A DNA stretch of 64,000 bases from an uncultured bacterium (lineage in GTDB: Bacteria > Bacteroidota > Bacteroidia > Bacteroidales > Bacteroidaceae): contig CAJMPR010000001.1 of assembly GCA_905215345.1 (NCBI GenBank), forward strand, positions 434,001 through 498,000, read 5' to 3'. The notes below the pieces were generated by a model. The model was not told the DNA's origin and did not search any database. It worked only from the letters and a program-made list of their open reading frames with translations. The translations under genes and the position numbers were made by a program. Below are positions 26,653 to 34,628 of the stretch, one piece after another (positions within the stretch are counted from its first letter, which is position 1; the number at the start of each line of letters is the position of its first letter).

Positions 26653-27515
26653 GCGCTAAAGCAAGTTACGTTATCCCACAAATTCAACTCACAGTCACCC
26701 GGAGCTTTCATATTCCGGTCGATGATGATTTGACCGTAACTCTGGGCTATGATACTACCGGTACGAGGGTTCTTCACACTGTGTACTGGACCGTTGATAG
26801 TAGCCTGTAGACTACTGTATTCAAAACAAAGGTCGGCATCATCAGCCATTACACAGTTCTCCATTACAAGGTTGTCGGCATAACAGAGGGCTTGTGTTCC
26901 CGAAATCTTACAATTCACCAGACGTAAGTTGCGCGAATGCCAGCCCAGATACTCACCGTTCAGTTCGGAGTCATATACGGTAACATTCTCCGTATTCCAA
27001 AAAGCGTCTTTGGAATGAATAACAGCATTACGAATCTCCACGTTCTTACAATATTGAAAAGAGTAGTTTCCTTTCTGACTATAATTCTCAATATGGATAT
27101 TCTCGCTGTGCATAAAAAGATAGTCAGCCTGTTCTATCTGTACATTCTTCAATACCACATTGCGACAATGCCAAAGAGTTTCCAACGCATTGGGAAGCTG
27201 AACATTTTCCAGTCTGATGCCATCCATCTCACGGAACATTTTCGGAGCTTCCACCACGGTATCCGCCATTTGCAGGTTTTGCGAATACCACAAGGCGGCA
27301 CGTGCTCCCTCGGTAAAGAAGCTGTTCTTCACAATAAAGCCGTTAGTATGCCAAAAGGGGTACTTGCCTTCAAAGCGACAGTTCACTGCTATAATATTAC
27401 TACATTCTTTCAGTGCGGATTCTCCGGTATGAATCGTTACATTTTCCAGTTGCAGGTCGTGTGTGGCAAACAAAGGACGCTCACCGCCAAATTCTTTATC
27501 TTTAATGATTTCCAT
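26649..27515 (-). CDS. DUF3737 family beta-helix protein
   Basis: 288 aa made of about a dozen short repeats of the type xxNVxIxNxxI (e.g. ENVTIHTGESALK, KNVEIRNAVIHSKDAFWNTE), which predict a right-handed parallel beta-helix; the family is DUF3737 and has no established activity. No signal peptide. It overlaps the aminotransferase start by four bases. Co-occurrence with MalY-like enzymes is visible here only as operon structure, and no function should be read from it. Confidence 0.85.
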   Translation of the reverse strand: MEIIKDKEFGGERPLFATHDLQLENVTIHTGESALKECSNIIAVNCRFEGKYPFWHTNGFIVKNSFFTEGARAALWYSQNLQMADTVVEAPKMFREMDGIRLENVQLPNALETLWHCRNVVLKNVQIEQADYLFMHSENIHIENYSQKGNYSFQYCKNVEIRNAVIHSKDAFWNTENVTVYDSELNGEYLGWHSRNLRLVNCKISGTQALCYADNLVMENCVMADDADLCFEYSSLQATINGPVHSVKNPRTGSIIAQSYGQIIIDRNMKAPGDCELNLWDNVTCFSA

Positions 27516-27567
27516 AAATTATCTATTTCTATTATATAAGTAAATGATTAAAATCTGTTCATACTAT

Positions 27568-28161
27568 TTATTGTAATTCAAAAGTCACCGTTACATTACC
27601 CGAACCCAAAGCAGTTGCCAATCCCGAAGGATTATCCACACGCCCAAGGCGCGTATAACTATAAGAAGTGCGAAAAGTCTCATAAAACAGCACTAAACAC
27701 GACCTACCGTAAAGCATTAGGTCGCCCACTTGAATGGTTCCGGGATTGACGGAGGCGGTAGGCAGACTACCAGACAAATAATAGTATTTTTCGTTTCCGT
27801 TCATCTCGGACATATTCACTGTCATCGGCAACAAAGCTTTGAATGCCGCAGTTGCCGCATTATCATCCAGAGTTACATTAAACGCAACAGAGCCGATGGT
27901 TATTTTAAGATTGTTACTCATAGACGTATTATTGTTATTATCATCATTACCGGAATTAGAATTTCCGCCATTAATACCACTGCTATTATCCTCCTCATTA
28001 TCGTTTGGAAGATTGGGCGTATCGTTATGGTCTTTATCAACAGGTGGCACGGGTTGTTCCGTTTTCTGCATAGGATCATCGTCACTACACGATGCCACCC
28101 CCGCAGGTAGAATCAACATCCATAGCATCAAAATAAGTCTTGTATACAAACGTTTCATCAT
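27568..28161 (-). CDS. Cyclophilin-like domain lipoprotein
   Basis: 197 aa from the ATG at 28161 (MMKRLYTR). The lipobox VASC is followed by a low-complexity Asp/Asn/Gly/Ser linker (about residues 25-80). The C-terminal 115 residues (ITIGSVAFNVTLDDNAATAA, ALLPMTVNMSEMNGNEKYYY, PGTIQVGDLMLYG, TSYSYTRLGRVDNPSGLA) match the cyclophilin-like-2 fold (PF18050), whose members have no known peptidyl-prolyl isomerase activity. It begins 16 bases after the stop of the alpha/beta hydrolase, in the same operon. Confidence 0.85.
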   Translation of the reverse strand: MMKRLYTRLILMLWMLILPAGVASCSDDDPMQKTEQPVPPVDKDHNDTPNLPNDNEEDNSSGINGGNSNSGNDDNNNNTSMSNNLKITIGSVAFNVTLDDNAATAAFKALLPMTVNMSEMNGNEKYYYLSGSLPTASVNPGTIQVGDLMLYGRSCLVLFYETFRTSYSYTRLGRVDNPSGLATALGSGNVTVTFELQ

Positions 28162-28177
28162 AAATATCAAACTCAAA

Positions 28178-29206
28178 TTATTTCAAATACTCCTGAAAGA
28201 AAGCCCCCAGCTTATCAAACGGGATAAGACCGACACGGTCGTAAAGGTCTACATGACCTGCACCGGGCACGATATAGAGTTCTTTCGGCTCGGCAGCCAG
28301 CCGATAAGCATCCTCGCTGAATTCACGTGAATGAGCATTCTCTCCCGCAATGAAAAGCATAGGACGGGGTGAAATGTTCTCAATATCTTCAAAGGGATAG
28401 AAGTTCATAAACTTCACGTTACTGGTAAGTGTGGGGTGCGTGGTAGTCAACGGGGTTGCTCCCTCGGGAGTGACCTCACCACGGGAAGTACGGTAGAACT
28501 CATAAAACTCGCGTTCTATCGGACTGGACTTTGCTGTCAGTTCGTGTACAGTGCCGCCGGTATATTTCGTTTCTCCGCCCAGAAATTCGGCATAACGTTG
28601 CTCCGCAGCCTCTGCAATGATTTGTTTCCGCTGTTCCAGGGTCAGCCCATGTTTCAAACCGTTACGGCTGGCTGTTCCCATGTTATACATACTAATGGTT
28701 GCAATAGCTCTCAAGCGCGGGTCTATTTTAGCAGCACTGATAGCAAAACTTCCACTACCACAAATTCCGATTACACCGATAGCTTCACGATTGATAAACG
28801 TACGTGTGCCTAAAAAATCTACCGCAGCACTGAAATCTTCGGCATAAACTTCCGGTAAAACGGCATTGCGAGGTTCACCCTCGCTCCCACCCCAGAAAGA
28901 CAAGTCGATGGATAAGGTAACAAAACCCCGTTCCGCCATCTTCGTGGCATACAGGTTAGCGCTTTGCTCTTTGACAGCTCCCATCGGATGACCTACAATG
29001 ATTGCAGGATACTTCTCTCCCTCTTTCATCGTTTTAGGTAAGAAGAGGTTTCCCGCCACTTTCATCTTGTACTGATTAAGAAAGGTTACTTTCTCCACAT
29101 TTACCGCATCGCTCTTATAGAAGTTATCCGCATCTGTCTGTGCATAAGAAACTCTTGTTCCGAACATCGTAAGGAATGCCGATGTTAAAAATAATACTCT
29201 TTTCAT
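28178..29206 (-). CDS. Secreted alpha/beta hydrolase (dienelactone-hydrolase-like)
   Basis: 342 aa with a signal peptide ending VSYAQ. The alpha/beta hydrolase core shows HPMGAVKEQSA, the nucleophile elbow GICGSG (a Cys stands in the nucleophile position, as in dienelactone hydrolases) and the catalytic His in PGAGHVDLYD. Substrate is unknown. It is the first gene of an operon with the cyclophilin-like lipoprotein, DUF3737 and MalY-like genes. A -7 box TACATTTG and an AraC-type operator lie upstream, the operator with a counterpart at the same spacing before the MFS gene. Confidence 0.85.
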   Translation of the reverse strand: MKRVLFLTSAFLTMFGTRVSYAQTDADNFYKSDAVNVEKVTFLNQYKMKVAGNLFLPKTMKEGEKYPAIIVGHPMGAVKEQSANLYATKMAERGFVTLSIDLSFWGGSEGEPRNAVLPEVYAEDFSAAVDFLGTRTFINREAIGVIGICGSGSFAISAAKIDPRLRAIATISMYNMGTASRNGLKHGLTLEQRKQIIAEAAEQRYAEFLGGETKYTGGTVHELTAKSSPIEREFYEFYRTSRGEVTPEGATPLTTTHPTLTSNVKFMNFYPFEDIENISPRPMLFIAGENAHSREFSEDAYRLAAEPKELYIVPGAGHVDLYDRVGLIPFDKLGAFFQEYLK

Positions 29207-29249
29207 ATTCGCTTTGTTTAAGTGATTGATTTACCAATTATCTACATTG

Positions 29250-29257
29250 CAAATGTA
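29250..29257 (-). promoter_or_regulatory. -7 box for the alpha/beta hydrolase operon
   Basis: Plus-strand CAAATGTA reads TACATTTG on the minus strand, a full TAnnTTTG match, 44 bases before the ATG. The operator at 29288-29316 begins 30 bases upstream of it. Confidence 0.65.
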
Positions 29258-29287
29258 CGACGGAGAAAAGAGATACGATGTAGACAG

Positions 29288-29316
29288 ATTACAGACATCA
29301 TAACCCTAATTACAGA
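29288..29316 (-). promoter_or_regulatory. Operator-like direct repeat ATTACAGA-N13-ATTACAGA, site 1
   Basis: ATTACAGA at 29288 and 29309, 21 bases apart, with AACCC between. The same arrangement occurs at 31437-31465 and 31646-31674. Its distance to the -7 box (30 bases) is identical to that of site 2, which is typical of an activator bound just above the -33 region. Confidence 0.7.
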
Positions 29317-29366
29317 TTCCAATATCCTCATTCAAATTGATAAAAGATATTGAGACTTATACAAAG

Positions 29367-29454
29367 GCAACCCAACCATCATCCCGAAGGTCGCCTACAT
29401 TCGGACTGAAGGTTGCCTACATTCGAGTCGATAGTCGCCTACCTTCGCCCTGAT
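29367..29454. repeat. 22-bp period array D: three clear units and one degenerate
   Basis: GGTCGCCTACATTCG (29389), GGTTGCCTACATTCG (29411) and AGTCGCCTACCTTCG (29433) are spaced exactly 22 bases. The preceding 22 bases match about 11 of 22 positions, and AGGCAACC at 29366-29373 is the inverse of GGTTGCCT. The array lies between the flavodoxin terminator and the hydrolase promoter. Confidence 0.85.
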
Positions 29455-29495
29455 GGTAACCGGTCAAGCACGAACCTTCTTTAAAAATAATAAAC

Positions 29496-29535
29496 AAGGG
29501 CAGTATCCGCAATTTATCATTGCAACACTGCCCTT
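29496..29535 (-). terminator. Terminator of the MFS-flavodoxin pair
   Basis: AAGGGCAGT (29496-29504) pairs with ACTGCCCTT (29527-29535); on the minus strand the stem leads into TTGTTTATTATTTTT. Confidence 0.7.
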
Positions 29536-29567
29536 ACCATTACAGAGTCTTAATAACTCAAGCCGCT

Positions 29568-30119
29568 TTATACTTTTCTTCCCATTTCATAAGCCTCCTG
29601 TAACGCCGGATTGCCTTTAATTTCACCGACATGCCACACACCGGTAGCAAGCACTTTTCCACGGACAACCGGATTTTCCAGGCAGTCAATAAAGCCCATA
29701 AGATTATCGAACGTGCGCTCCAACATCCCACGTCCCTCTTCGCCTTCGGCAGCAGCAGCGAGAAAATAAAATTCTTTATTCTTCATCTCCGTATACAGCC
29801 CGCAACAACGGTCAAGGAATGTCTTCAACTGCGCACTCATCGCATAAAAATAGACAGGGGTGCTCAGGACGATTACATCGGCAGCCAACATCTTTTCAAT
29901 AATACCGGCAGCATCGTCCTTTTGAGGACAAGGTTTCCCATGCAAACTGCAGGTGCTACATCCGTTACAATAGTGAATAGTTTTGTCACGCAAAAAAATC
30001 TTCTCCACTTCATTTCCGGCTTCCACGGCTCCACGCATAAACTCATCGCAAAGTGTGTCGGAATTGCCACCACGACGGGGGCTGGAAGATAAAATCAATA
30101 CTTTCTTACTCATAATCAT
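29568..30119 (-). CDS. Flavodoxin-family NAD(P)H-dependent FMN oxidoreductase
   Basis: 183 aa (181 from the second ATG, 30113). The FMN-phosphate loop SSSPRRGGNSDTLC opens a flavodoxin fold, followed by a cysteine cluster YCNGCSTCSLHGKPCPQKDD and STPVYFYAMSAQLKTFLDRC, which contacts the flavin ring. This is the NADPH-dependent FMN reductase/iron-sulfur flavoprotein type; the physiological acceptor, perhaps a quinone or xenobiotic, is unknown. It follows the MFS gene by 35 bases and precedes a terminator, so the two are co-transcribed. Confidence 0.88.
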   Translation of the reverse strand: MIMSKKVLILSSSPRRGGNSDTLCDEFMRGAVEAGNEVEKIFLRDKTIHYCNGCSTCSLHGKPCPQKDDAAGIIEKMLAADVIVLSTPVYFYAMSAQLKTFLDRCCGLYTEMKNKEFYFLAAAAEGEEGRGMLERTFDNLMGFIDCLENPVVRGKVLATGVWHVGEIKGNPALQEAYEMGRKV

Positions 30120-30154
30120 TCATTATTTGGTTTACAATATCTATTTCATTTTTA

Positions 30155-31360
30155 TCATTGTACTACCGCTTCCGTCTTCATTTGTCCGAATACTTGCGTT
30201 GTACGGATTCTCAAAGTCACAAATATAATGCCAATTCCTAAAAACAGCAGGGAACCGAGAACAGAATAACGCGTATCAAGGAAAGTGATAAATAATCCGC
30301 AGACAGCGGCCCCCATTGTTGTGCCGAGATTGGCAGACAACAGAAATAATCCGTTGGCAAAATCCGGTGCTTCGGGAGCAGCATCGGTTATCATGTACTG
30401 CATGGTGTTCTGACCATATCCCGCCAGAATGCCAAGCAAAAGAATGATAACAGCTATTGCAGCCAACCATTCGCCCAACACAAACAAACATATATAGAAA
30501 GCAAAAAGCGCAAACGGGATGAACACCATGCTACGTATGGGATTAACCGCCAACTGTTTTCCCGCAATGACATTTCCCACAATATTGGCAAGACCGTATA
30601 CCAGCAAAAGCATGCTTATTACATTATAAGAAACCTCTGTCACCATCTTTAGAAAATCAGACATATAACTGAAGAAACCGAACAAGGCCCCATTAATCAA
30701 TGTCACGGCAGCAATGGAATACCACATTACCTTTTTCTTCAGAACATCGAGCTGTTTGCCATAAGACAGCTTCTCCCCGACTGGCATGGAAGGTACAAAA
30801 AATATTGTTGCCACAAATGCCAAAGCATTGACCACAGCAAAGAACATCATTCCCATCGTAAAAGAGACTTCACTCGCTATATAGCTCGTTACCGGTACTC
30901 CCAATACCATTCCGGCAGAGACACCGATAAAGACTTTAGCCACAGCCTTCGGAGCTTTTTCTTTACTGACAGAGGCGGCAGCTACGGTAAAAGCCATTGA
31001 TACATATACGGGATGCAAAAAAGCCGGAAGTGCCCTGGCTATCAGCAGTATCACAAAATCAGAAGTAAACATCGATATGACATTACTTAAGGTAAAAACT
31101 CCCAAAGCCAGCAACATTACTTTCTTCCGGTTGACTCCTGAAAACAGTAACGGCATGACGGGAGCGGATATGGCTACCACTAACGCAAATATACTCACCG
31201 TCCATCCCGCCTGGGGAACAGTCACATGGAAGGTATCAGCTATTAAAGGTAAAATACCGATTACTCCCATCTCAGTATTGATTATCCCGAATACACCGAC
31301 GGTGAGAATAAATACAAGCAAAGCACCCGAACGGGGTTTTAATTGGTTCTTTTGTTTCAT
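30155..31360 (-). CDS. MFS efflux transporter (AraJ/DHA1 type)
   Basis: 401 aa with twelve hydrophobic segments. N-terminal NTEMGVIGILPLIADTF and PQAGWTVSIFALVVAISAPVMP, and the conserved GVNRKKVMLLAL between helices 2 and 3, place it in the drug:H+ antiporter-1 group near AraJ/YdhP-like proteins. It probably exports a small compound. It heads a two-gene unit with the flavin reductase, and its upstream region carries operator site 2 at the same spacing as the alpha/beta hydrolase operon, so both units may respond to the AraC pair encoded divergently next to it. Confidence 0.88.
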   Translation of the reverse strand: MKQKNQLKPRSGALLVFILTVGVFGIINTEMGVIGILPLIADTFHVTVPQAGWTVSIFALVVAISAPVMPLLFSGVNRKKVMLLALGVFTLSNVISMFTSDFVILLIARALPAFLHPVYVSMAFTVAAASVSKEKAPKAVAKVFIGVSAGMVLGVPVTSYIASEVSFTMGMMFFAVVNALAFVATIFFVPSMPVGEKLSYGKQLDVLKKKVMWYSIAAVTLINGALFGFFSYMSDFLKMVTEVSYNVISMLLLVYGLANIVGNVIAGKQLAVNPIRSMVFIPFALFAFYICLFVLGEWLAAIAVIILLLGILAGYGQNTMQYMITDAAPEAPDFANGLFLLSANLGTTMGAAVCGLFITFLDTRYSVLGSLLFLGIGIIFVTLRIRTTQVFGQMKTEAVVQ

Positions 31361-31398
31361 GATTCAGTTCGTTCTGTTATATGATTATTTCGACACTG

Positions 31399-31406
31399 CA
31401 AAGTTC
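31399..31406 (-). promoter_or_regulatory. Near-consensus -7 box for the MFS-flavodoxin unit
   Basis: Plus-strand CAAAGTTC reads GAACTTTG, one base off TAnnTTTG at each of its first position only; it is supported by lying exactly 30 bases from operator site 2, as in the hydrolase promoter. Confidence 0.5.
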
Positions 31407-31436
31407 AGGAGAATCAACGGATGTTCTTGTAGACGG

Positions 31437-31465
31437 ATTACAGAGAAAACAACCTCTATTACGGA
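31437..31465 (-). promoter_or_regulatory. Operator-like direct repeat ATTACAGA-N13-ATTACGGA, site 2
   Basis: ATTACAGA (31437) and ATTACGGA (31458) are 21 bases apart with AACC in between. Similarity to site 1 extends outward (GTAGAC upstream and GGATT or AGATT at the end). Confidence 0.7.
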
Positions 31466-31496
31466 TTATGAAAACTTTCTGCCAAAGCATAAAAAT

Positions 31497-31606
31497 CCGT
31501 CCTGCTGAACGAATAAAATCATCCCATGGGACGAAAAAAATCATCTCGCAAGATGAAATAATTCATCTCACGGGACGGAATAATTTATCCCGTAAGACGA
31601 AAAAGA
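31497..31606. repeat. 22-bp period array E: five palindromic units
   Basis: Units start at 31497, 31519, 31541, 31563 and 31585. Their 16-bp cores are CCGTCCTGCTGAACGA, TCATCCCATGGGACGA, TCATCTCGCAAGATGA, TCATCTCACGGGACGG and TTATCCCGTAAGACGA, each followed by six A/T-rich bases. Symmetric positions change together in several units, which keeps the palindromes. Confidence 0.9.
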
Positions 31607-31645
31607 ATGTTCCACAATACAATAACGATTAAATATTATACCCAA

Positions 31646-31674
31646 ATTACAGATAATACAACCCCGAATACAGA
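31646..31674 (+). promoter_or_regulatory. Operator-like direct repeat ATTACAGA-N13-AATACAGA, site 3
   Basis: ATTACAGA (31646) and AATACAGA (31667) are 21 bases apart with AACCCC between, ending 28 bases before the -7 box of the araC pair. Relative to its gene the orientation is opposite to sites 1 and 2. Confidence 0.6.
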
Positions 31675-31702
31675 CTCCCTATTCTTCATTAAAAAATATT
31701 CT

Positions 31703-31710
31703 TACCTTTG
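31703..31710 (+). promoter_or_regulatory. -7 box for the araC pair
   Basis: TACCTTTG, a full match to TAnnTTTG, 18-24 bases before the two possible ATG starts. Confidence 0.6.
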
Positions 31711-31734
31711 TTGCTGTTCAAATACGTAATGCTT

Positions 31735-32646
31735 ATGGATACCGTAATAAAATTAGATAATGTAGGTCAGTATAACAGTTTGTACGGACTCGAAACGTTA
31801 CACCCCCTGGTAAGTGTCGTTGACTTGACGAAGGCTACCAAAGCCATCAATCATGTTCAAATAAACTACGGACTCTATGCCCTATTCCTAAAACAGACTA
31901 AGAGTTGCGACATTAAATACGGCCGCAATGTTTATGATTATCAGGAAGGGACCATTGTTTGCTTCGCCCCGGGACAGGCGGTTTGCGTGGAAAACGTGGA
32001 TAACAATATTAATCCGGCAGTCTATGGTCTTCTTTTCCACCCCGATCTTATTCGTGGAACCTCATTAGGCAAGAATATCAAGAACTACGGATTTTTTTCT
32101 TATGCCGTCAATGAGGCTTTGCATTTGTCCGACCAAGAGAAGAGTATCGTCATGGACTGTCTGGAGAAAATCAGCATTGAGCTTGAGCATGCCATAGACA
32201 AACATAGCAAGTCCCTAATTGCAATGAACATTGAACTATTGCTCAACTATTGCATGCGTTTTTATGAACGACAGTTCATCACGCGTAGTAACGTAAACCG
32301 GGATGCCCTCACTCAATTTGAACAACTTCTGGACGAGTATTACCAAAGCCAACTACCGATGCAGGATGGTCTGCCTACTGTAAAATACTTTGCCGACAAA
32401 GCCTGCCTCTCTCCCAATTATTTCGGAGATATGGTAAAAAAAGAAACCGGAAAGACTCCGCAAGAACATATTCAGGAGAAAGTAATAGAGCTGGCTAAAG
32501 AACGTATGGCCGAAACAGGCGAGACCATCAGTCAAATTGCATATGCACTGGGATTTCAGTATCCTCAACATCTCTCCCGTCTATTCAAAAAACGCGTTGG
32601 TTGTACCCCTAATGAGTACAGGGTACAGAACAAGCTGTTTTTATGA
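31735..32646 (+). CDS. AraC-family transcriptional regulator, first of a tandem pair
   Basis: 303 aa from the ATG at 31735 (MDTVIKLD; an ATG at 31729 is also possible, and a longer TTG-started frame would begin inside the promoter). The N-terminal half is a cupin-like ligand-sensing domain; the C-terminal about 100 residues carry two helix-turn-helix motifs (VKYFADKACLSPNYFGDMVK and ISQIAYALGFQYPQHLSRLF, then CTPNEYR). It overlaps the next gene by four bases and is similar to it over its whole length. It likely controls its own operon and the two divergent or nearby units that carry the same operator. Confidence 0.9.
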   Translation: MDTVIKLDNVGQYNSLYGLETLHPLVSVVDLTKATKAINHVQINYGLYALFLKQTKSCDIKYGRNVYDYQEGTIVCFAPGQAVCVENVDNNINPAVYGLLFHPDLIRGTSLGKNIKNYGFFSYAVNEALHLSDQEKSIVMDCLEKISIELEHAIDKHSKSLIAMNIELLLNYCMRFYERQFITRSNVNRDALTQFEQLLDEYYQSQLPMQDGLPTVKYFADKACLSPNYFGDMVKKETGKTPQEHIQEKVIELAKERMAETGETISQIAYALGFQYPQHLSRLFKKRVGCTPNEYRVQNKLFL

Positions 32647-33539
32647 ACCGGAAAGTGCTGAACATAGAAACCGTACACCAGTGTAACTGTTGTTTAGGAT
32701 GTAAAACCTTGCATCCACTGGTAAGTATCATTGACTTGTCTAAAGCCAATCTTGAGCAACGTTCCATCAAATTCGATTTTTATGCCATCCTATTGATAGA
32801 GAGCGATGCCAATGATTATATATATGGACGGAAATATTACGATTACTCCACCGCCGCATTGGTATTTCTCACTCCCGGAGAGTCCATCAAGATAGATAAG
32901 CGGAAAATACTTTCCCCGAAAGGCTGGTTATTAGCTTTTCATCCTGATTTGCTCCGGTATACTTCACTGGGTAAAAATATAAAGTGTTATTCATTTTTCT
33001 TTTATAAGCTAAACGAGGCTTTACATCTTTCTTTACGCGAAAAAGCAAAAGCCGTTGAATGCTTGCAAAACATTGGAGAAGAATTACAACATGCCATTGA
33101 CTGCCATAGCAAAACGATTATCTCAAGATACATAGAGCTGCTGCTGGATTATTGCGCACGCTTCTATGAACGTCAATTCATTACACGTTGCGAAGCCAAT
33201 AAAGTTACTGTCGGGCAAACTGATATGTTACTGGATGAATATATACAGTCGGGCAAACTGAGAAACGGCATACTGCCTTCGGCCGAATATTGTGCAAAGG
33301 AACTCCAACTATCCGCCCATTACCTGAATGATTTACTAAGATTTGAAACGGGAAAAAACATAGACGAATATTTTCAACTGAAACGATTGGAAGCATCCAA
33401 GAAAATGCTGACGACGGAAAACACCACCGTTAGTATGGTTGTGGAAAAGTTAGGATATGCCAACGTACAGAGTTTCAGCCGCCTTTTTAAAAAAGTAACG
33501 GGAGTGGCTCCCAACGAATATAAATTCACCCGAAACTAA
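32643..33539 (+). CDS. AraC-family transcriptional regulator, second of a tandem pair
   Basis: 298 aa. Shares with the preceding protein TLHPLVS(V/I)(V/I)DL, FHPDL(I/L)R-TSLGKNIK, NEALHLS, HAID-HSK and CMRFYERQFITR-type blocks, so the two arose by tandem duplication. The C-terminal domain has both helix-turn-helix motifs (YCAKELQLSAHYLNDLLRFE, VSMVVEKLGYANVQSFSRLF, then APNEYKF). Its start codon overlaps the stop of the first gene (ATGA), implying coupled translation and possibly heterodimer formation, which is inference. Confidence 0.9.
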   Translation: MNRKVLNIETVHQCNCCLGCKTLHPLVSIIDLSKANLEQRSIKFDFYAILLIESDANDYIYGRKYYDYSTAALVFLTPGESIKIDKRKILSPKGWLLAFHPDLLRYTSLGKNIKCYSFFFYKLNEALHLSLREKAKAVECLQNIGEELQHAIDCHSKTIISRYIELLLDYCARFYERQFITRCEANKVTVGQTDMLLDEYIQSGKLRNGILPSAEYCAKELQLSAHYLNDLLRFETGKNIDEYFQLKRLEASKKMLTTENTTVSMVVEKLGYANVQSFSRLFKKVTGVAPNEYKFTRN

Positions 33540-33623
33540 CATTCCGGTTCATCTTTTTTGCTCAAAAGCGTCAATCTTGTGCACATTTTCACCCCGTTTT
33601 CTTGTCAAACCCAACTCTTTGCG

Positions 33624-33631
33624 TAAATTTG
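33624..33631 (+). promoter_or_regulatory. -7 box for the etfBA operon
   Basis: TAAATTTG matches TAnnTTTG, with TTG at 33602-33604 as a possible -33 element 19 bases upstream. The leader to the ATG at 33731 is about 95 bases. Confidence 0.5.
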
Positions 33632-33730
33632 CACGCTGATAGTTAACCGGATAATTTCAGTAGCAGGATACTACTACTCCTATTTCCCGGCACTGACATG
33701 ATAAAAATACTAATACTAATAATTAATAGC

Positions 33731-34624
33731 ATGAGTTTGAAAATTGTTGTATTGGCAAAACAAGTTCCCGACACACGTAACGTTGGGAAAGATGCCATGA
33801 AAGCCGACGGAACTATTAACCGTGCGGCACTCCCTGCCATCTTCAACCCCGAAGACCTGAATGCTCTTGAGCAGGCTCTCCGGTTGAAAGATGAACATCC
33901 GGGCTCCACCGTAACCATTCTGACTATGGGACCGGGACGTGCAGCCGAAGTTATCCGTGAAGGACTTTACCGTGGTGCCGACAACGGCTATTTGTTGACC
34001 GACCGTGCTTTTGCCGGTGCGGACACATTGGCCACATCATACGCACTTGCTACCGCTATCAAAAAAATCGGTGATTATGACATTATTGTCGGTGGTCGCC
34101 AAGCTATTGACGGTGATACGGCGCAAGTAGGTCCCCAGGTTGCTGAAAAGCTGGGATTGACGCAAATTACATATGCGGAAGAGGTTCTGAATGTGGATAA
34201 AGCAGCTAACAAAATTACTGTAAAACGTCATATCGATGGTGGTGTAGAGACTGTAGAAGGTCCGTTGCCTATCGTTATCACCGTTAACGGTAGCGCTGCC
34301 GCCTGCCGTCCGCGCAATGCCAAACTGGTGCAAAAATATAAACGTGCCCTCGGTGCACAGGAAAAGGCTGCCATCACCAAAGAAGGTGAAACCTTGCAGT
34401 ATGCCGACCTGTACGAGAAATATCCTTATCTGAACATCGTAGAATGGAGTGTGGCTGATGTCTGCGGCGACCTTGTACAATGCGGATTAAGCGGTTCACC
34501 CACAAAGGTGAAGACTATCCAGAACATTTCATTCCAGGCAAAAGAAAGTAAAACGCTGACCGGTAGCGACAGTGATGTAGAAGATTTGATTGTTGAACTG
34601 TTAGCTAACCACACGATAGGATAA
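33731..34624 (+). CDS. etfB: Electron transfer flavoprotein beta subunit
   Basis: 297 aa starting at MSLKIVVLAKQVPDTRNV; the longer frame from 33698 adds an Ile-rich stretch not found in the family. EtfB features include VTILTMGPGRAAEVIREGLYRGADNGYLLTDRAFAGADTLAT-type adenine-nucleotide-binding loop and DIIVGGRQAIDGDTAQVGPQ. With EtfA it forms a heterodimer that takes electrons from acyl-CoA dehydrogenases or carries out bifurcation. It is followed after 4 bases by etfA and then by an acyl-CoA dehydrogenase, a three-gene operon. Confidence 0.93.
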   Translation: MSLKIVVLAKQVPDTRNVGKDAMKADGTINRAALPAIFNPEDLNALEQALRLKDEHPGSTVTILTMGPGRAAEVIREGLYRGADNGYLLTDRAFAGADTLATSYALATAIKKIGDYDIIVGGRQAIDGDTAQVGPQVAEKLGLTQITYAEEVLNVDKAANKITVKRHIDGGVETVEGPLPIVITVNGSAAACRPRNAKLVQKYKRALGAQEKAAITKEGETLQYADLYEKYPYLNIVEWSVADVCGDLVQCGLSGSPTKVKTIQNISFQAKESKTLTGSDSDVEDLIVELLANHTIG

Positions 34625-34628
34625 GATT

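Noticed and set aside
31497..31606. CRISPR array reading of the 22-bp arrays
   Set aside because: Period is too short, repeats are not identical, there are no unique spacers of 30 bases or so, and no cas gene is in the window.
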